From positions 16,678,001 to 16,742,000 of the forward strand of contig NW_027480423.1 of assembly GCF_051401765.1 (NCBI RefSeq): a stretch of DNA of 64,000 bases, in the 5' to 3' direction. Shown here piece after piece: positions 48,881-62,056 of the stretch (the stretch's first letter is position 1; the number at the start of each line of letters is the position of its first letter). A model generated the notes under the pieces. It searched no databases, was not told the origin of the DNA, and saw only the letters and a list, made by a program, of their open reading frames with translations. A program made the translations under genes and the position numbers. This stretch comes from Calliopsis andreniformis (Eukaryota; Arthropoda; Insecta; Hymenoptera; Andrenidae).

Positions 48881-51650
48881 ATGTGAAACGCTGTTGTATT
48901 TATATTGTACTTTATGCCTCTGGCGTTGACTTCTAAGGCCATTGCTATTAGATGTGGTGGAGCAACGCCCTAGAGTGACGCCTAAGGTGCTCGGAACGTA
49001 GAAATGACCATTACTTTCACACTGGTTGCAATTATTCGTTTTATACGATGGAAAAGCTGTTGTATTTACATCGTATTTTATGCTTCTGGCGTTTACTTCT
49101 AAGGACCTAACTATTCGATCTGGTGGAGCAACGCCCTAGAGTGAATCCTAGGTTGCTCGGAATGTAGAAATGACCATAACTTTCACACTGGTTGCAATTA
49201 TTCGTTTTAGACGATGGAAACGCTGTTGTATTTATATTGTACTTTATGCCTCTGGCGTTGACTTCTAAGGCACTAACTATTCTATCTGGTGGAGCAACGC
49301 CCTAGAGTGAAGCCTAGGTTTTTCGGAATGTAGAAATGACCATAACATTCACACTTGTTGCAATTATTCGTTTTATACGATGGAAACGCTGTTGTATTTA
49401 TGTTGTACTTTATTCCTCTGGCGTTGACTTCTAAGGCACTAACTCTTCTATCTGGTGGAGCAACGCCCTATGGTGAATCCTAGCTTGCTCGGAAAGTAGA
49501 AATGACCATAAGTTTCATACTGGTTGCAATTATTCGTTTTATACGATGGAAACACTGTTGTATTTTTATTGCATTTTATGCTTCGGGCGTTGACTTCTAA
49601 GGCCCTAACCATTCAATCTGTTGGAGCAACGCCCTAGGGTGAAGCCTAACTTGCTCGAAAAGTAGAAATGACCATAAGTTTCATACTGGTTGCAATTATT
49701 CGTTTTATACGATGGAAAGACTGTTGTATTTATATTGTATTTTATGCCTCTGGCGTTGACTTCTAAGGCACTAACTATTCTATCTGGTGGAGCAACGCAC
49801 TAGAGTGAATTCTAGGTTGCTCGGAATGTAGAAATGACCATAACTTTCACACTGGATGCAATTATTCGTTTTATACGATGGAAATGCTGTTGTATTTATA
49901 TCGTATTTTATGCTTCTGTCGTTTACGTCTAAGGACCTAAATATTCGATCTGGTGGAGCAACGCGCTACAGTGAATCCTAGGTTGCTCGGAATGTAGAAA
50001 TGACCATAACTTTCACACTGGTTGCAATTATTCGTTTTATACGATGTGAAACGCTGTTGTATTTATATTGTACTTTATGCCTCTGGCGTTGACTTCTAAG
50101 GCCATTGCTATTAGATGTGGTGGAGCAACGCCCTAGAGTGACGCCTAAGGTGCTCGGAACGTAGAAATGACCATTACTTTCACACTGGTTGCAATTATTC
50201 GTTTTATACGATGGAAAAGCTGTTGTATTTACATCGTATTTTATGCTTCTGGCGTTTACTTCTAAGGACCTAACTATTCGATCTGGTGGAGCAACGCCCT
50301 AGAGTGAATCCTAGGTTGCTCGGCATGTAGAAATGACCATAACTTTCACACTGGTTGCAATTATTCGTTTTAGACGATGGAAACGCTGTTGTATTTATAT
50401 TGTACTTTATGCCTCTGGCGTTGACTTCTAAGGCACTAACTATTCTATCTGGTGGAGCAACGCCCTAGAGTGAAGCCTAGGTTTTTCGGAATGTAGAAAT
50501 GACCATAACATTCACACTTGTTGCAATTATTCGTTTTATACGATGGAAACGCTGTTGTATTTATATTGTACTTTATGCCTCTGGCGTTGACTTCTAAGGC
50601 ACTAACTATTCTATCTGGTGGAGCAACGCCCTATGGTGAATCCTAGCTTGCTCGGAAAGTAGAAATGACCATAAGTTTCATACTGTTTGCAATTATTCGT
50701 TTTATACGATGGAAACACTGTTGTATTTTTATTGCATTTTATGCTTCGGGCGTTGACTTCTAAGGCCCTAACCATTCAATCTGTTGGAGCAACGCCCTAG
50801 GGTGAAGCCTAACTTGCTCGAAAAGTAGAAATGACCATAAGTTTCATACTGGTTGCAATTATTCGTTTTATACGATGGAAAAACTGTTGTATTTATATTG
50901 TATTTTATGCCTCTGGCGTTGACTTCTAAGGCACTAACTATTCTATCTGGTGGAGCAACGCACTAGAGGGAATCCTAGGTTGCTCGAAATGTTGAAATGA
51001 CCATAACTTTCACACTGGATGCAATTATTCGTTTTATACGATGGAAATGCTGTTGTATATATATCGTATTTTATGCTTCTGTCGTTTACGTCTAAGGACC
51101 TAAATATTCGATCTGGTGGAGCAACGCCCTAGAGTGAATCCTAGGTTGCTCGGAATGTAGAAATGACCATAACTTTCACACTGGTTGCAATTATTCGTTT
51201 TATACGATGTGAAACGCTGTTGTATTTATATTGTACTTTATGCCACTGGCGTTGACTTCTAAGGCCATTGCTATTAGATGTGGTGGAGCAACGCCCTAGA
51301 GTGACGCCTAGGGTGCTCGGAACGTAGAAATGACCATTACTTTCACACCGGTTGCAATTATTCGTTTTATACGATGGAAAAGCTGTTGTATTTATATCGT
51401 ATTTTATGCTTCTGGCGTTTACTTCTAAGGACCTAACTATTCGATCTGGTGGAGCAACGCCCTAGAGTGAATCCTAGGTTGCTCGGAATGTAGAAATGAC
51501 CATAACTTTCACACTGGTTGCAATTATTCGTTTTAGACGATGGAAACGCTGTTGTATTTATATTGTACTTTATGCCTCTGGCGTTGACTTCTAAGGCACT
51601 AACTACTCTATCTGGTGGAGCAACGCCCTAGAGTGAAGCCTAGGTTTTTC
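48881..51650 (+). repeat. 7-monomer higher-order repeat, about 2.4 copies (period 1,163)
   Basis: A one-base insertion, CGATGTGAAACGC, marks the first monomer of each unit at 48881, 50044 and 51207, exactly 1,163 apart both times (7 x 166 plus the inserted base). The monomers follow in the order GTGAAACGC, GAAAAGC, TTTTAGACG, GAAACGC, GAAACAC, GAAAGAC or GAAAAAC, GAAATGC. The third copy keeps three monomers and then changes to the GCATTTTTTTTGTATT type near 51.7 kb. Confidence 0.9.
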
Positions 51651-52759
51651 GGAATGTAGAAATGACCATAACATTCACACTTGTTGCAATTATTCGTTTT
51701 ATACGATGGAAACACTGTTGCATTTTTTTTGTATTTTATGGTTCGGTCGTAGACTTCTAAGGCCCTAACTATTCAATATGTTGGAGCAACGCCCTAGGGT
51801 GAAGCCTAGGCTGCTCGGAAAGTAGAAATGACAATAAGTTTCATACTGGTTGCAATTATTCGTTTTATACGTTGGAAAAGCTGTTGTATTTATATTGTAT
51901 TTTATGCTTCTGGTTTTGACTTCTAAGGCACTAACTATTCGATCTGGTGGAGCAACGCCCTAGAGTGAAGCCTAGGTTTTTCGGAATGTAGAAATGACCA
52001 TAACATTCACACTTGTTGCAATTATTCGTTTTATACGATGGAAACGCTGTTGTATTTGTTTTGCATTTTATGGTTCGGGCGTTTACTTCTAAGGCCCTAA
52101 CTATTCAATCCGTTGGAGCAACGCCCTAGGGTGAACCCTAGGTTGCTCGGAAAGTAGAAATGACCATAAGTTTCATACTGGTTGCAATTATTTGTTTTAT
52201 ACGATGGAAAAACTGTTGTATTTATATTGTATTTTATGCATCTGGCGTTGACTTCTAAGGCACTAACTATTCGATCTGGTGGAGCAACGCAATAGTGTGA
52301 AGCCAAGGTTGCCCGGAACGTAGAATTGGCCATCACTTTCGAAGTGGTTGCAATTATTCCTGTTATATGATGGAAGCAGTGTTGTATTTTTTTTGTATTT
52401 TATGGTTCGGGCGTTGACTTCTAAGGCCCTAGCTATTCAATCTGTTGGAGCAGCGCCCTAGGGTGAAGCCTAGGTTGCTCGGAAAGTAGAAATGACCATA
52501 AGTTTCATACTGGTTGCAGTTATCCGTTTTATACGATGGAAAAGCTGTTGTATTTATATTGTATTTTATGCTTCTGGCGTTGACTTCTAAGGACCTAACT
52601 ATTCGATCTGGTGGAGCAACGCACTAGAGTGAATCCTAGGTTGCTCGGAATGTAGAAATGACCATAACTTTCACACTGGTTGCAATTATTCGTTTTAGAC
52701 GATGGAAACGCTGTTGTATTTATATTGTACTTTATGCCTCTGGCGTTGACTTCTAAGGC
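50530..52759 (+). repeat. 13-monomer segment present three times, first copy
   Basis: Matches 57171-59400 at spacing 6,641 and 59827-62056 at spacing 9,297. Anchors are TCCTAGCTTG at 50641 and 57282, and ATACTGTTTG at 50680, 57321 and 59977. It includes the GTGAAACGC insertion monomer, the GCATTTTTTTTGTATT and GGTCGTAGAC monomer, ACGTTGGAAAAGC, and the AATAGTGTGAAGCCAAGG monomer. Confidence 0.9.
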
Positions 52760-54366
52760 ACTAACTATTCTATCTGGTGGAGCAACGCCCTATGGTGAAG
52801 CCTAGCTTGCTCGGAAAGTAGAAATGACCATAAGTTTCATACTGGTTGCAATTATTCGTTTTATACGATCGAAACACTGTTGTATTTTTATTGCATTTTA
52901 TGGTTCGGGCGTTGACTTCTAAGGCCCTAACCATTCAATCTGTTGGAGCAACGCCCTTGGGTGAAGCCTAACTTGCTCGGAAAGTAGAAATGACCATAAG
53001 TTTCATACTGGTTGCAATTATTCGTTTTATACGATGGACAAACTGTTGTATTTATATTGTATTTTATGCTTCTGGCGTTTACTTCTAAGGACCTAACTAT
53101 TCGATCTGGTGGAGCAACGCCCTAGAGTGAATCCTAGGTTGCTCGGAATGTAGAAATGACCATAACTTTCACACTGGTTGCAATTACTCGTTTTATACGA
53201 TGGAAACGCTGTTGTATATGTATTGTACTTTATGCCTCTGGCGTTGACTTCTAAGGCCGTAGCTATTAGATGTGGTGGAGCAACGCCCTAGAGTGACGCC
53301 TAGGGTGCTCGGAACGTAGGAATGACCATTACTTTCACACTGGTTGCAATTATTCGTTTTATACGATGGAAGAGCTGTTGTATTTACATCGTATTTTATG
53401 CTTCTGGCGTTGACTTCTAAGGCACTAACTATTCGATCTGGTGGAGCAACGCCCTAGAGTGAATCCTAGGTTGCTCGGAATGTAGAAATGACCATAACTT
53501 TCACACTGGTTGCAATTATTCGTTTTATACGATGGAAACGCTGTTGTATTTATATTGTACTTTATGCCTCTGGCGTTGACTTCTAAGGCCGTAGCTATTA
53601 GATGTGGTGGAGCAACGCCATAGAGTGACGCCTAGGGTGCTCGGAACGTTGAATGACAAGTACCTTCACACTGGTTGCAATTATTCGTTTTATACGATGG
53701 AAAAGCTGTTGTATTTATATCGTATTTTATGCTTCTGGCGTTGACTTCTAAGGCACTAACTATTCGATCTCGTGGAGCAACGCCCTAGAGTGAAGCCTAG
53801 GTTGCCCGGAACGTACAATTGGCCATCACTTTCAAACTGGTCGAAATTATTCCTGTTATATGATGGAAACACTGTTGTACTTTTTTTGTATTTTATGGTT
53901 CGGTCGTAGACTTCTAAGGCTCTAACTATTCAACATGTTGGAGCAACGCCCTAGGGTGAAGCCTAGGTTGCTCGGAAAGTAGAAATGACCATAAGTTTCA
54001 TACTGGTTGCAATTATTCGTTTTATACGATGGAAACGCTGTTGTATATATATTGTACTTTATGCCTCTGGCGTTGACTTCTAAGGCCGTAGCTATTAGAT
54101 GTGGTGGAGCAACGCCCTAGAGTGACGCCTAGGGTGCTCGGAACGTAGGAATGACCATTACTTTCACACTGGTTGCAATTATTCGTTTTATACGATGGAA
54201 GAGCTGTTGTATTTACATCGTATTTTATGCTTCTGGCGTTGACTTCTAAGGCACTAACTATTCGATCTGGTGGAGCAACGCCCTAGAGTGAATCCTAGGT
54301 TGCTCGGAATGTAGAAATGACCATAACTTTCACACTGGTTGCAATTATTCGTTTTATACGATGGAA
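52759..54366 (+). repeat. Segment repeated at 62.1-63.7 kb (56-monomer spacing 9,297)
   Basis: GTTGTATATG at 53211 recurs at 62508 and GAATGACAAG at 53651 recurs at 62948, both 9,297 apart. The stretch contains GTTGAATGACAAGTACC, a monomer shortened at the GAAATGACC site, and CGATCTCGTGGAGC. The match ends at about 54366 and 63663, where this copy reads CGATGGAAGAGC and the other CGATGGAAACGC. Confidence 0.9.
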
Positions 54367-54367
54367 G

Positions 54368-55548
54368 AGCTGTTGTATTTACATCGTATTTTATGCTTCT
54401 GGCGTTGACTTCTAAGGCACTAACTATTCGATCTGGTGGAGCAACGCCCTAGAGTGAAGCCTAGGTTGCCCGGAACGTAGAATTGGCCATCACTTTCAAA
54501 CTGGTCGAAATTATTCCTGTTATATGATGGAAACAGTGTTGTATTTTTTTTGCATTTTATGGTTCGGGCGTTGACTTCTAAGGCCCTAACTATTCAATCT
54601 GTTGGAGCAGCGCCCTAGGGTGAAGCCTAGGTTGCTCGGAAAGTAGAAATGACCATAAGTTTCATACTGGTTGCAATTATTCGTTTTATACGATGGAAAT
54701 GCTGTTGTATTTATATCGTATTTTATGCTTCTGTCGTTTACTTCTAAGGACCTAACTATTCGATCTGGTGGAGCAACGCCCTAGAGTGAATCCTAGGTTG
54801 CTCGGAATGTAGAAATGACCATAACTTTCACACTGGTTGCAATTATTCGTTTTATATCATGGAAACGCTGTTGTATTTATATTGTACTTTATGCCTCTGG
54901 CGTTGACTTCTAAGGCCATAGCTATTAGATGTGGTGGAGCAACGCCCTAGAGTGACGCCTAGGGTGCTCGGAACGTAGCAATGACCATTACTTTCACACT
55001 GGTTGCAATTATTCGTTTTATACGATGGAAAAGCTGTTGTATTTATATCGTATTTTATGCTTCTGGCGTTTACTTCTAAGGACCTAACTATTCGATCTGG
55101 TGGAGCAACGCCCTAGAGTGAATCCTAGGTTGCTCGGAATATAGAAATGACCATAACTTTCACACTGGTTGCAATTATTCGTTTTAGACGATGGAAACGC
55201 TGTTGTATTTATGTTGTACTTTATGCCTCTGGCGTTGACTTCTAAGGCACTAACTCTTCTATCTGGTGGAGCAACGCCCTATGGTGAATCCTAGCTTGCT
55301 CGGAAAGTAGAAATGACCATAAGTTTCATACTGGTTGCAATTATTCGTTTTATACGATGGAAACACTGTTGTATTTTTATTGCATTTTATGCTTCGGGCG
55401 TTGACTTCTAAGGCCCTAACCATTCAATCTGTTGGAGCAACGCCCTAGGGTGAAGCCTAACTTGCTCGAAAAGTAGAAATGACCATAAGTTTCATACTGG
55501 TTGCAATTATTCGTTTTATACGATGGAAAGACTGTTGTATTTATATTG
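54368..55548 (+). repeat. Second copy of the 47.6-48.7 kb segment
   Basis: About seven monomers in the same order as 47560-48740. At about 55548-55556 the sequence switches inside a monomer to TTATGCCACTGGCG, which is the form at 51241. From there it follows the 51.2-52.1 kb lineage at spacing 4,315. Confidence 0.88.
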
Positions 55549-57170
55549 TATTTTATGCCACTGGCGTTGACTTCTAAGGCCATTGCTATTAGATGTGGTG
55601 GAGCAACGCCCTAGAGTGACGCCTAGGGTGCTCGGAACGTAGAAATGACCATTACTTTCACACTGGTTGCAATTATTCGTTTTATACGATGGAAAAGCTG
55701 TTGTATTTATATCGTATTTTATGCTTCTGGCGTTTACTTCTAAGGACCTAACTATTCGATCTGGTGGAGCAACGCCCTAGAGTGAATCCTAGGTTGCTCG
55801 GAATGTAGAAATGACCATAACTTTCACACTGGTTGCAATTATTCGTTTTAGACGATGGAAACGCTGTTGTATTTATATTGTACTTTATGCCTCTGGCGTT
55901 GACTTCTGAGGCACTAACTATTCTATCTGGTGGAGCAACGCCCTAGAGTGAAGCCTAGGTTTTTCGGAATGTAGAAATGACCATAACATTCACACTTGTT
56001 GCAATTATTCGCTTTATACGATGGAAACACTGTTGCATTTTTTTTGTAGTTTATGGTTCGGTCGTAGACTTCTAAGGCCCTAACTATTCAATATGTTGGA
56101 GCAACGCCCTAGGGTGAAGCCTAGGCTGCTCGGAAAGTAGAAATGACAATAAGTTTCATACTGGTTGCAATTATTCGTTTTATACGTTGGAAAAGCTGTT
56201 GTATTTATATTGTATTTTATGCTTCTGGTTTTGACTTCTAAGGCACTAACTATTCGATCTGGTGGAGCAACGCCCTAGAGTGAAGCCTAGGTTTTTCGGA
56301 ATGTAGAAATGACCATAACATTCACACTTGTTGCAATTATTCGTTTTATACGATGGAAACGCTGTTGTATTTGTTTTGCATTTTATGGTTCGGGCGTTGA
56401 CTTCTAAGGCCCTAACTATTCAATCTGTTGGAGCAGCGCCCTAGGGTGAAGCCTAGGTTGCTCGGAAAGTAGAAATGACCATAAGTTTCATACTGGTTGC
56501 AGTTATCCGTTTTATACGATGGAAAAGCTGTTGTATTTATATTGTATTTTATGCTTCTGGCGTTGACTTCTAAGGACCTAACTATTCGATCTGGTGGAGC
56601 AACGCACTAGAGTGAATCCTAGGTTGCTCGGAATGTAGAAATGACCATAACTTTCACACTGGTTGCAATTATTCGTTTTAGACGAGTGGAAACGCTGTTG
56701 TATTTATATTGTACTTTATGCCTCTGGCGTTGACTTCTAAGGCACTAACTATTCTATCTGGTGGAGCAACGCCCTATGGTGAAGCCTAGCTTGCTCGGAA
56801 AGTAGAAATGACCATAAGTTTCATACTGGTTGCAATTATTCGTTTTATACGATCGAAACACTGTTGTACTTTTATTGCATTTTATGGTTCGGGCGTTGAC
56901 TTCTAAGGCCCTAACCATTCAATCTGTTGGAGCAACGCCCTTGGGTGAAGCCTAACTTGCTCGGAAAGTAGAAATGACCATAAGTTTCACACTGGTTGCA
57001 ATTATTCGTTTTATACGATGGAAAAGCTGTTGTATTTATATCGTATTTTATGCTTCTGGCGTTTACTTCTAAGGACCTAACTATTCGATCTGGTGGAGCA
57101 ACGCCCTAGAGTGAAGCCTAGGTTGCTCGGAATGTAGAAATGACCATAACTTTCACACTGGTTGCAATTA

Positions 57171-59400
57171 TTCGTTTTATACGATGGAAACGCTGTTGTA
57201 TTTATATTGTACTTTATGCCTCTGGCGTTGACTTCTAAGGCACTAACTATTCTATCTGGTGGAGCAACGCCCTATGGTGAATCCTAGCTTGCTCGGAAAG
57301 TAGAAATGACCATATGTTTCATACTGTTTGCAATTATTCGTTTTATACGATGGAAACACTGTTGTATTTTTATTGCATTTTATGCTTCGGGCGTTGACTT
57401 CTAAGGCCCTAACCATTCAATCTGTTGGAGCAACGCCCTAGGGTGAAGCCTAACTTGCTCGAAAAGTAGAAATGACCATAAGTTTCATACTGGTTGCAAT
57501 TATTCGTTTTATACGATGGAAAAACTGTTGTATTTATATTGTATTTTATGCCTCTGGCGTTGACTTCTAAGGCACTAACTATTCTATCTGGTGGAGCAAC
57601 GCACTAGAGGGAATCCTAGGTTGCTCGAAATGTAGAAATGACCATAACTTTCACACTGGATGCAATTATTCGTTTTATACGATGGAAATGCTGTTGTATA
57701 TATATCGTATTTTATGCTTCTGTCGTTTACGTCTAAGGACCTAAATATTCGATCTGGTGGAGCAACGCCCTAGAGTGAATCCTAGGTTGCTCGGAATGTA
57801 GAAATGACCATAACTTTCACACTGGTTGCAATTATTCGTTTTATACGATGTGAAACGCTGTTGTATTTATATTGTACTTTATGCCACTGGCGTTGACTTC
57901 TAAGGCCATTGCTATTAGATGTGGTGGAGCAACGCCCTAGAGTGACGCCTAGGGTGCTCGGAACGTAGAAATGACCATTACTTTCACACTGGTTGCAATT
58001 ATTCGTTTTATACGATGGAAAAGCTGTTGTATTTATATCGTATTTTATGCTTCTGGCGTTTACTTCTAAGGACCTAACTATTCGATCTGGTGGAGCAACG
58101 CCCTAGAGTGAATCCTAGGTTGCTCGGAATGTAGAAATGACCATAACTTTCACACTGGTTGCAATTATTCGTTTTAGACGATGGAAACGCTGTTGTATTT
58201 ATATTGTACTTTATGCCTCTGGCGTTGACTTCTAAGGCACTAACTATTCTATCTGGTGGAGCAACGCCCTAGAGTGAAGCCTAGGTTTTTCGGAATGTAG
58301 AAATGACCATAACATTCACACTTGTTGCAATTATTCGTTTTATACGATGGAAACACTGTTGCATTTTTTTTGTATTTTATGGTTCGGTCGTAGACTTCTA
58401 AGGCCCTAACTATTCAATATGTTGGAGCAACGCCCTAGGGTGAAGCCTAGGCTGCTCGGAAAGTAGAAATGACAATAAGTTTCATACTGGTTGCAATTAT
58501 TCGTTTTATACGTTGGAAAAGCTGTTGTATTTATATTGTATTTTATGCTTCTGGTTTTGACTTCTAAGGCACTAACTATTCGATCTGGTGGAGCAACGCC
58601 CTAGAGTGAAGCCTAGGTTTTTCGGAATGTAGAAATGACCATAACATTCACACTTGTTGCAATTATTCGTTTTATACGATGGAAACGCTGTTGTATTTGT
58701 TTTGCATTTTATGGTTCGGGCGTTTACTTCTAAGGCCCTAACTATTCAATCCGTTGGAGCAACGCCCTAGGGTGAACCCTAGGTTGCTCGGAAAGTAGAA
58801 ATGACCATAAGTTTCATACTGGTTGCAATTATTTGTTTTATACGATGGAAAAACTGTTGTATTTATATTGTATTTTATGCATCTGGCGTTGACTTCTAAG
58901 GCACTAACTATTCGATCTGGTGGAGCAACGCAATAGTGTGAAGCCAAGGTTGCCCGGAACGTAGAATTGGCCATCACTTTCGAAGTGGTTGCAATTATTC
59001 CTGTTATATGATGGAAGCAGTGTTGTATTTTTTTTGTATTTTATGGTTCGGGCGTTGACTTCTAAGGCCCTAGCTATTCAATCTGTTGGAGCAGCGCCCT
59101 AGGGTGAAGCCTAGGTTGCTCGGAAAGTAGAAATGACCATAAGTTTCATACTGGTTGCAGTTATCCGTTTTATACGATGGAAAAGCTGTTGTATTTATAT
59201 TGTATTTTATGCTTCTGGCGTTGACTTCTAAGGACCTAACTATTCGATCTGGTGGAGCAACGCACTAGAGTGAATCCTAGGTTGCTCGGAATGTAGAAAT
59301 GACCATAACTTTCACACTGGTTGCAATTATTCGTTTTAGACGATGGAAACGCTGTTGTATTTATATTGTACTTTATGCCTCTGGCGTTGACTTCTAAGGC
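57171..59400 (+). repeat. 13-monomer segment, second copy; first unit of a 16-mer
   Basis: With the next copy it forms a 16-monomer tandem repeat of period 2,656: the GTGAAACGC mark is at 57848 and 60504. At about 59400 the copy leaves the shared order and joins, in register, a 2.5-monomer stretch with GTTGAATGACAAG that elsewhere lies about five monomers further on (62886 against 62056). Confidence 0.9.
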
Positions 59401-59826
59401 CGTAGCTATTAGTAGTGGTGGAGCAACGCCATAGAGTGACGCCTAGGGTGCTCGGAACGTTGAATGACAAGTACCTTCACACTGGTTGCAATTATTCGTT
59501 TTATACGATGGAAAAGCTGTTGTATTTATATCGTATTTTATGCTTCTGGCGTTGACTTCTAAGGCACTAACTATTCGATCTCGTGGAGCAACGCCCTAGA
59601 GTGAAGCCTAGGTTGCCCGGAACGTACAATTGGCCATCACTTTCAAACTGGTCGAAATTATTCCTGTTATATGATGGAAACACTGTTGTATTTTTTTTGT
59701 ATTTTATGGTTCGGTCGTAGACTTCTAAGGCTCTAACTATTCAACATGTTGGAGCAACGCCCTAGGGTGAAGCCTAGGTTGCTCGGAAAGTAGAAATGAC
59801 CATAAGTTTCATACTGGTTGCAATTA

Positions 59827-62056
59827 TTCGTTTTATACGATGGAAACGCTGTTGTATTTATATTGTACTTTATGGCTCTGGCGTTGACTTCTAAGGCACT
59901 ATCTATTCTATCTGGTGGAGCAACGCCCTATGGTGAATCCTAGCTTGCTCGGAAAGTAGAATTGACCATAAGTTTCATACTGTTTGCAATTATTCGTTTT
60001 ATACGATGGAAACACTGTTGTATTTTTATTGCATTTTATGCTTCGGGCGTTGAGTTCTAAGGCCCTAACCATTCAATCTGTTGGAGCAACGCCCTAGGGT
60101 GAAGCCTAACTTGCTCGAAAAGTAGAAATGACCATAAGTTTCATACTGGTTGCAATTATTCGTTTTATACGATGGAAAAACTGTTGTATTTATATTGTAT
60201 TTTATGCCTCTGGCGTTGACTTCTAAGGCACTAACTATTCTATCTGGTGGAGCAACGCACTAGAGGGAATCCTAGGTTGCTCGAAATGTAGAAATGACCA
60301 TAACTTTCACACTGGATGCAATTATTCGTTTTATACGATGGAAATGCTGTTGTATATATATCGTATTTTATGCTTCTGTCGTTTACGTCTAAGGACCTAA
60401 ATATTCGATCTGGTGGAGCAACGCCCTAGAGTGAATCCTAGGTTGCTCGGAATGTAGAAATGACCATAACTTTCACACTGGTTGCAATTATTCGTTTTAT
60501 ACGATGTGAAACGCTGTTGTATTTATATTGTACTTTATGCCACTGGCGTTGACTTCTAAGGCCATTGCTATTAGATGTGGTGGAGCAACGCCCTAGAGTG
60601 ACGCCTAGGGTGCTCGGAACGTAGAAATGACCATTACTTTCACACTGGTTGCAATTATTCGTTTTATACGATGGAAAAGCTGTTGTATTTATATCGTATT
60701 TTATGCTTCTGGCGTTTACTTCTAAGGACCTAACTATTCGATCTGGTGGAACAACGCCCTAGAGTGAATCCTAGGTTGCTCGGAATGTAGAAATGACCAT
60801 AACTTTCACACTGGTTGCAATTATTCGTTTTAGACGATGGAAACGCTGTTGTATTTATATTGTACTTTATGCCTCTGGCGTTGACTTCTGAGGCACTAAC
60901 TATTCTATCTGGTGGAGCAACGCCCTAGAGTGAAGCCTAGGTTTTTCGGAATGTAGAAATGACCATAACATTCACACTTGTTGCAATTATTCGCTTTATA
61001 CGATGGAAACACTGTTGCATTTTTTTTGTATTTTATGGTTCGGTCGTAGACTTCTAAGGCCCTAACTATTCAATATGTTGGAGCAACGCCCTAGGGTGAA
61101 GCCTAGGCTGCTCGGAAAGTAGAAATGACAATAAGTTTCATACTGGTTGCAATTATTCGTTTTATACGTTGGAAAAGCTGTTGTATTTATATTGTATTTT
61201 ATGCTTCTGGTTTTGACTTCTAAGGCACTAACTATTCGATCTGGTGGAGCAACGCCCTAGAGTGAAGCCTAGGTTTTTCGGAATGTAGAAATGACCATAA
61301 CATTCACACTTGTTGCAATTATTCGTTTTATACGATGGAAACGCTGTTGTATTTGTTTTGCATTTTATGGTTCGGGCGTTTACTTCTAAGGCCCTAACTA
61401 TTCAATCCGTTGGAGCAACGCCCTAGGGTGAACCCTAGGTTGCTCGGAAAGTAGAAATGACCATAAGTTTCATACTGGTTGCAATTATTTGTTTTATACG
61501 ATGGAAAAACTGTTGTATTTATATTGTATTTTATGCATCTGGCGTTGACTTCTAAGGCACTAACTATTCGATCTGGTGGAGCAACGCAATAGTGTGAAGC
61601 CAAGGTTGCCCGGAACGTAGAATTGGCCATCACTTTCGAAGTGGTTGCAATTATTCCTGTTATATGATGGAAGCAGTGTTGTATTTTTTTTGTATTTTAT
61701 GGTTCGGGCGTTGACTTCTAAGGCCCTAGCTATTCAATCTGTTGGAGCAGCGCCCTAGGGTGAAGCCTAGGTTGCTCGGAAAGTAGAAATGACCATAAGT
61801 TTCATACTGGTTGCAGTTATCCGTTTTATACGATGGAAAAGCTGTTGTATTTATATTGTATTTTATGCTTCTGGCGTTGACTTCTAAGGACCTAACTATT
61901 CGATCTGGTGGAGCAACGCACTAGAGTGAATCCTAGGTTGCTCGGAATGTAGAAATGACCATAACTTTCACACTGGTTGCAATTATTCGTTTTAGACGAT
62001 GGAAACGCTGTTGTATTTATATTGTACTTTATGCCTCTGGCGTTGACTTCTAAGGC
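59827..62056 (+). repeat. 13-monomer segment, third copy
   Basis: Near-identical by eye to 57171-59400 over its full length, including AATTCG-phase variants, the GTGAAACGC one-base insertion and the CTTTCGAAGTGG change. Unlike the second copy it continues at its right end with the older order seen at 52759-54366. Confidence 0.9.

Noticed and set aside
48881..51650. CRISPR-like pattern (repeats at even spacing)
   Set aside because: Repeat and 'spacer' are both satellite, the period is 166 bp and not 60-75 bp, and there are no unique spacers or cas genes.
61394..61633. Identical 79-81-codon minus-strand frames at 35656, 46118, 52097, 58738 and 61394
   Set aside because: Their identity follows from the DNA-level copies of the AATAGTGTGAAGCCAAGG monomer and its neighbours. 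Synonymous and non-synonymous sites are equally unchanged, and adjacent non-coding DNA is just as conserved.
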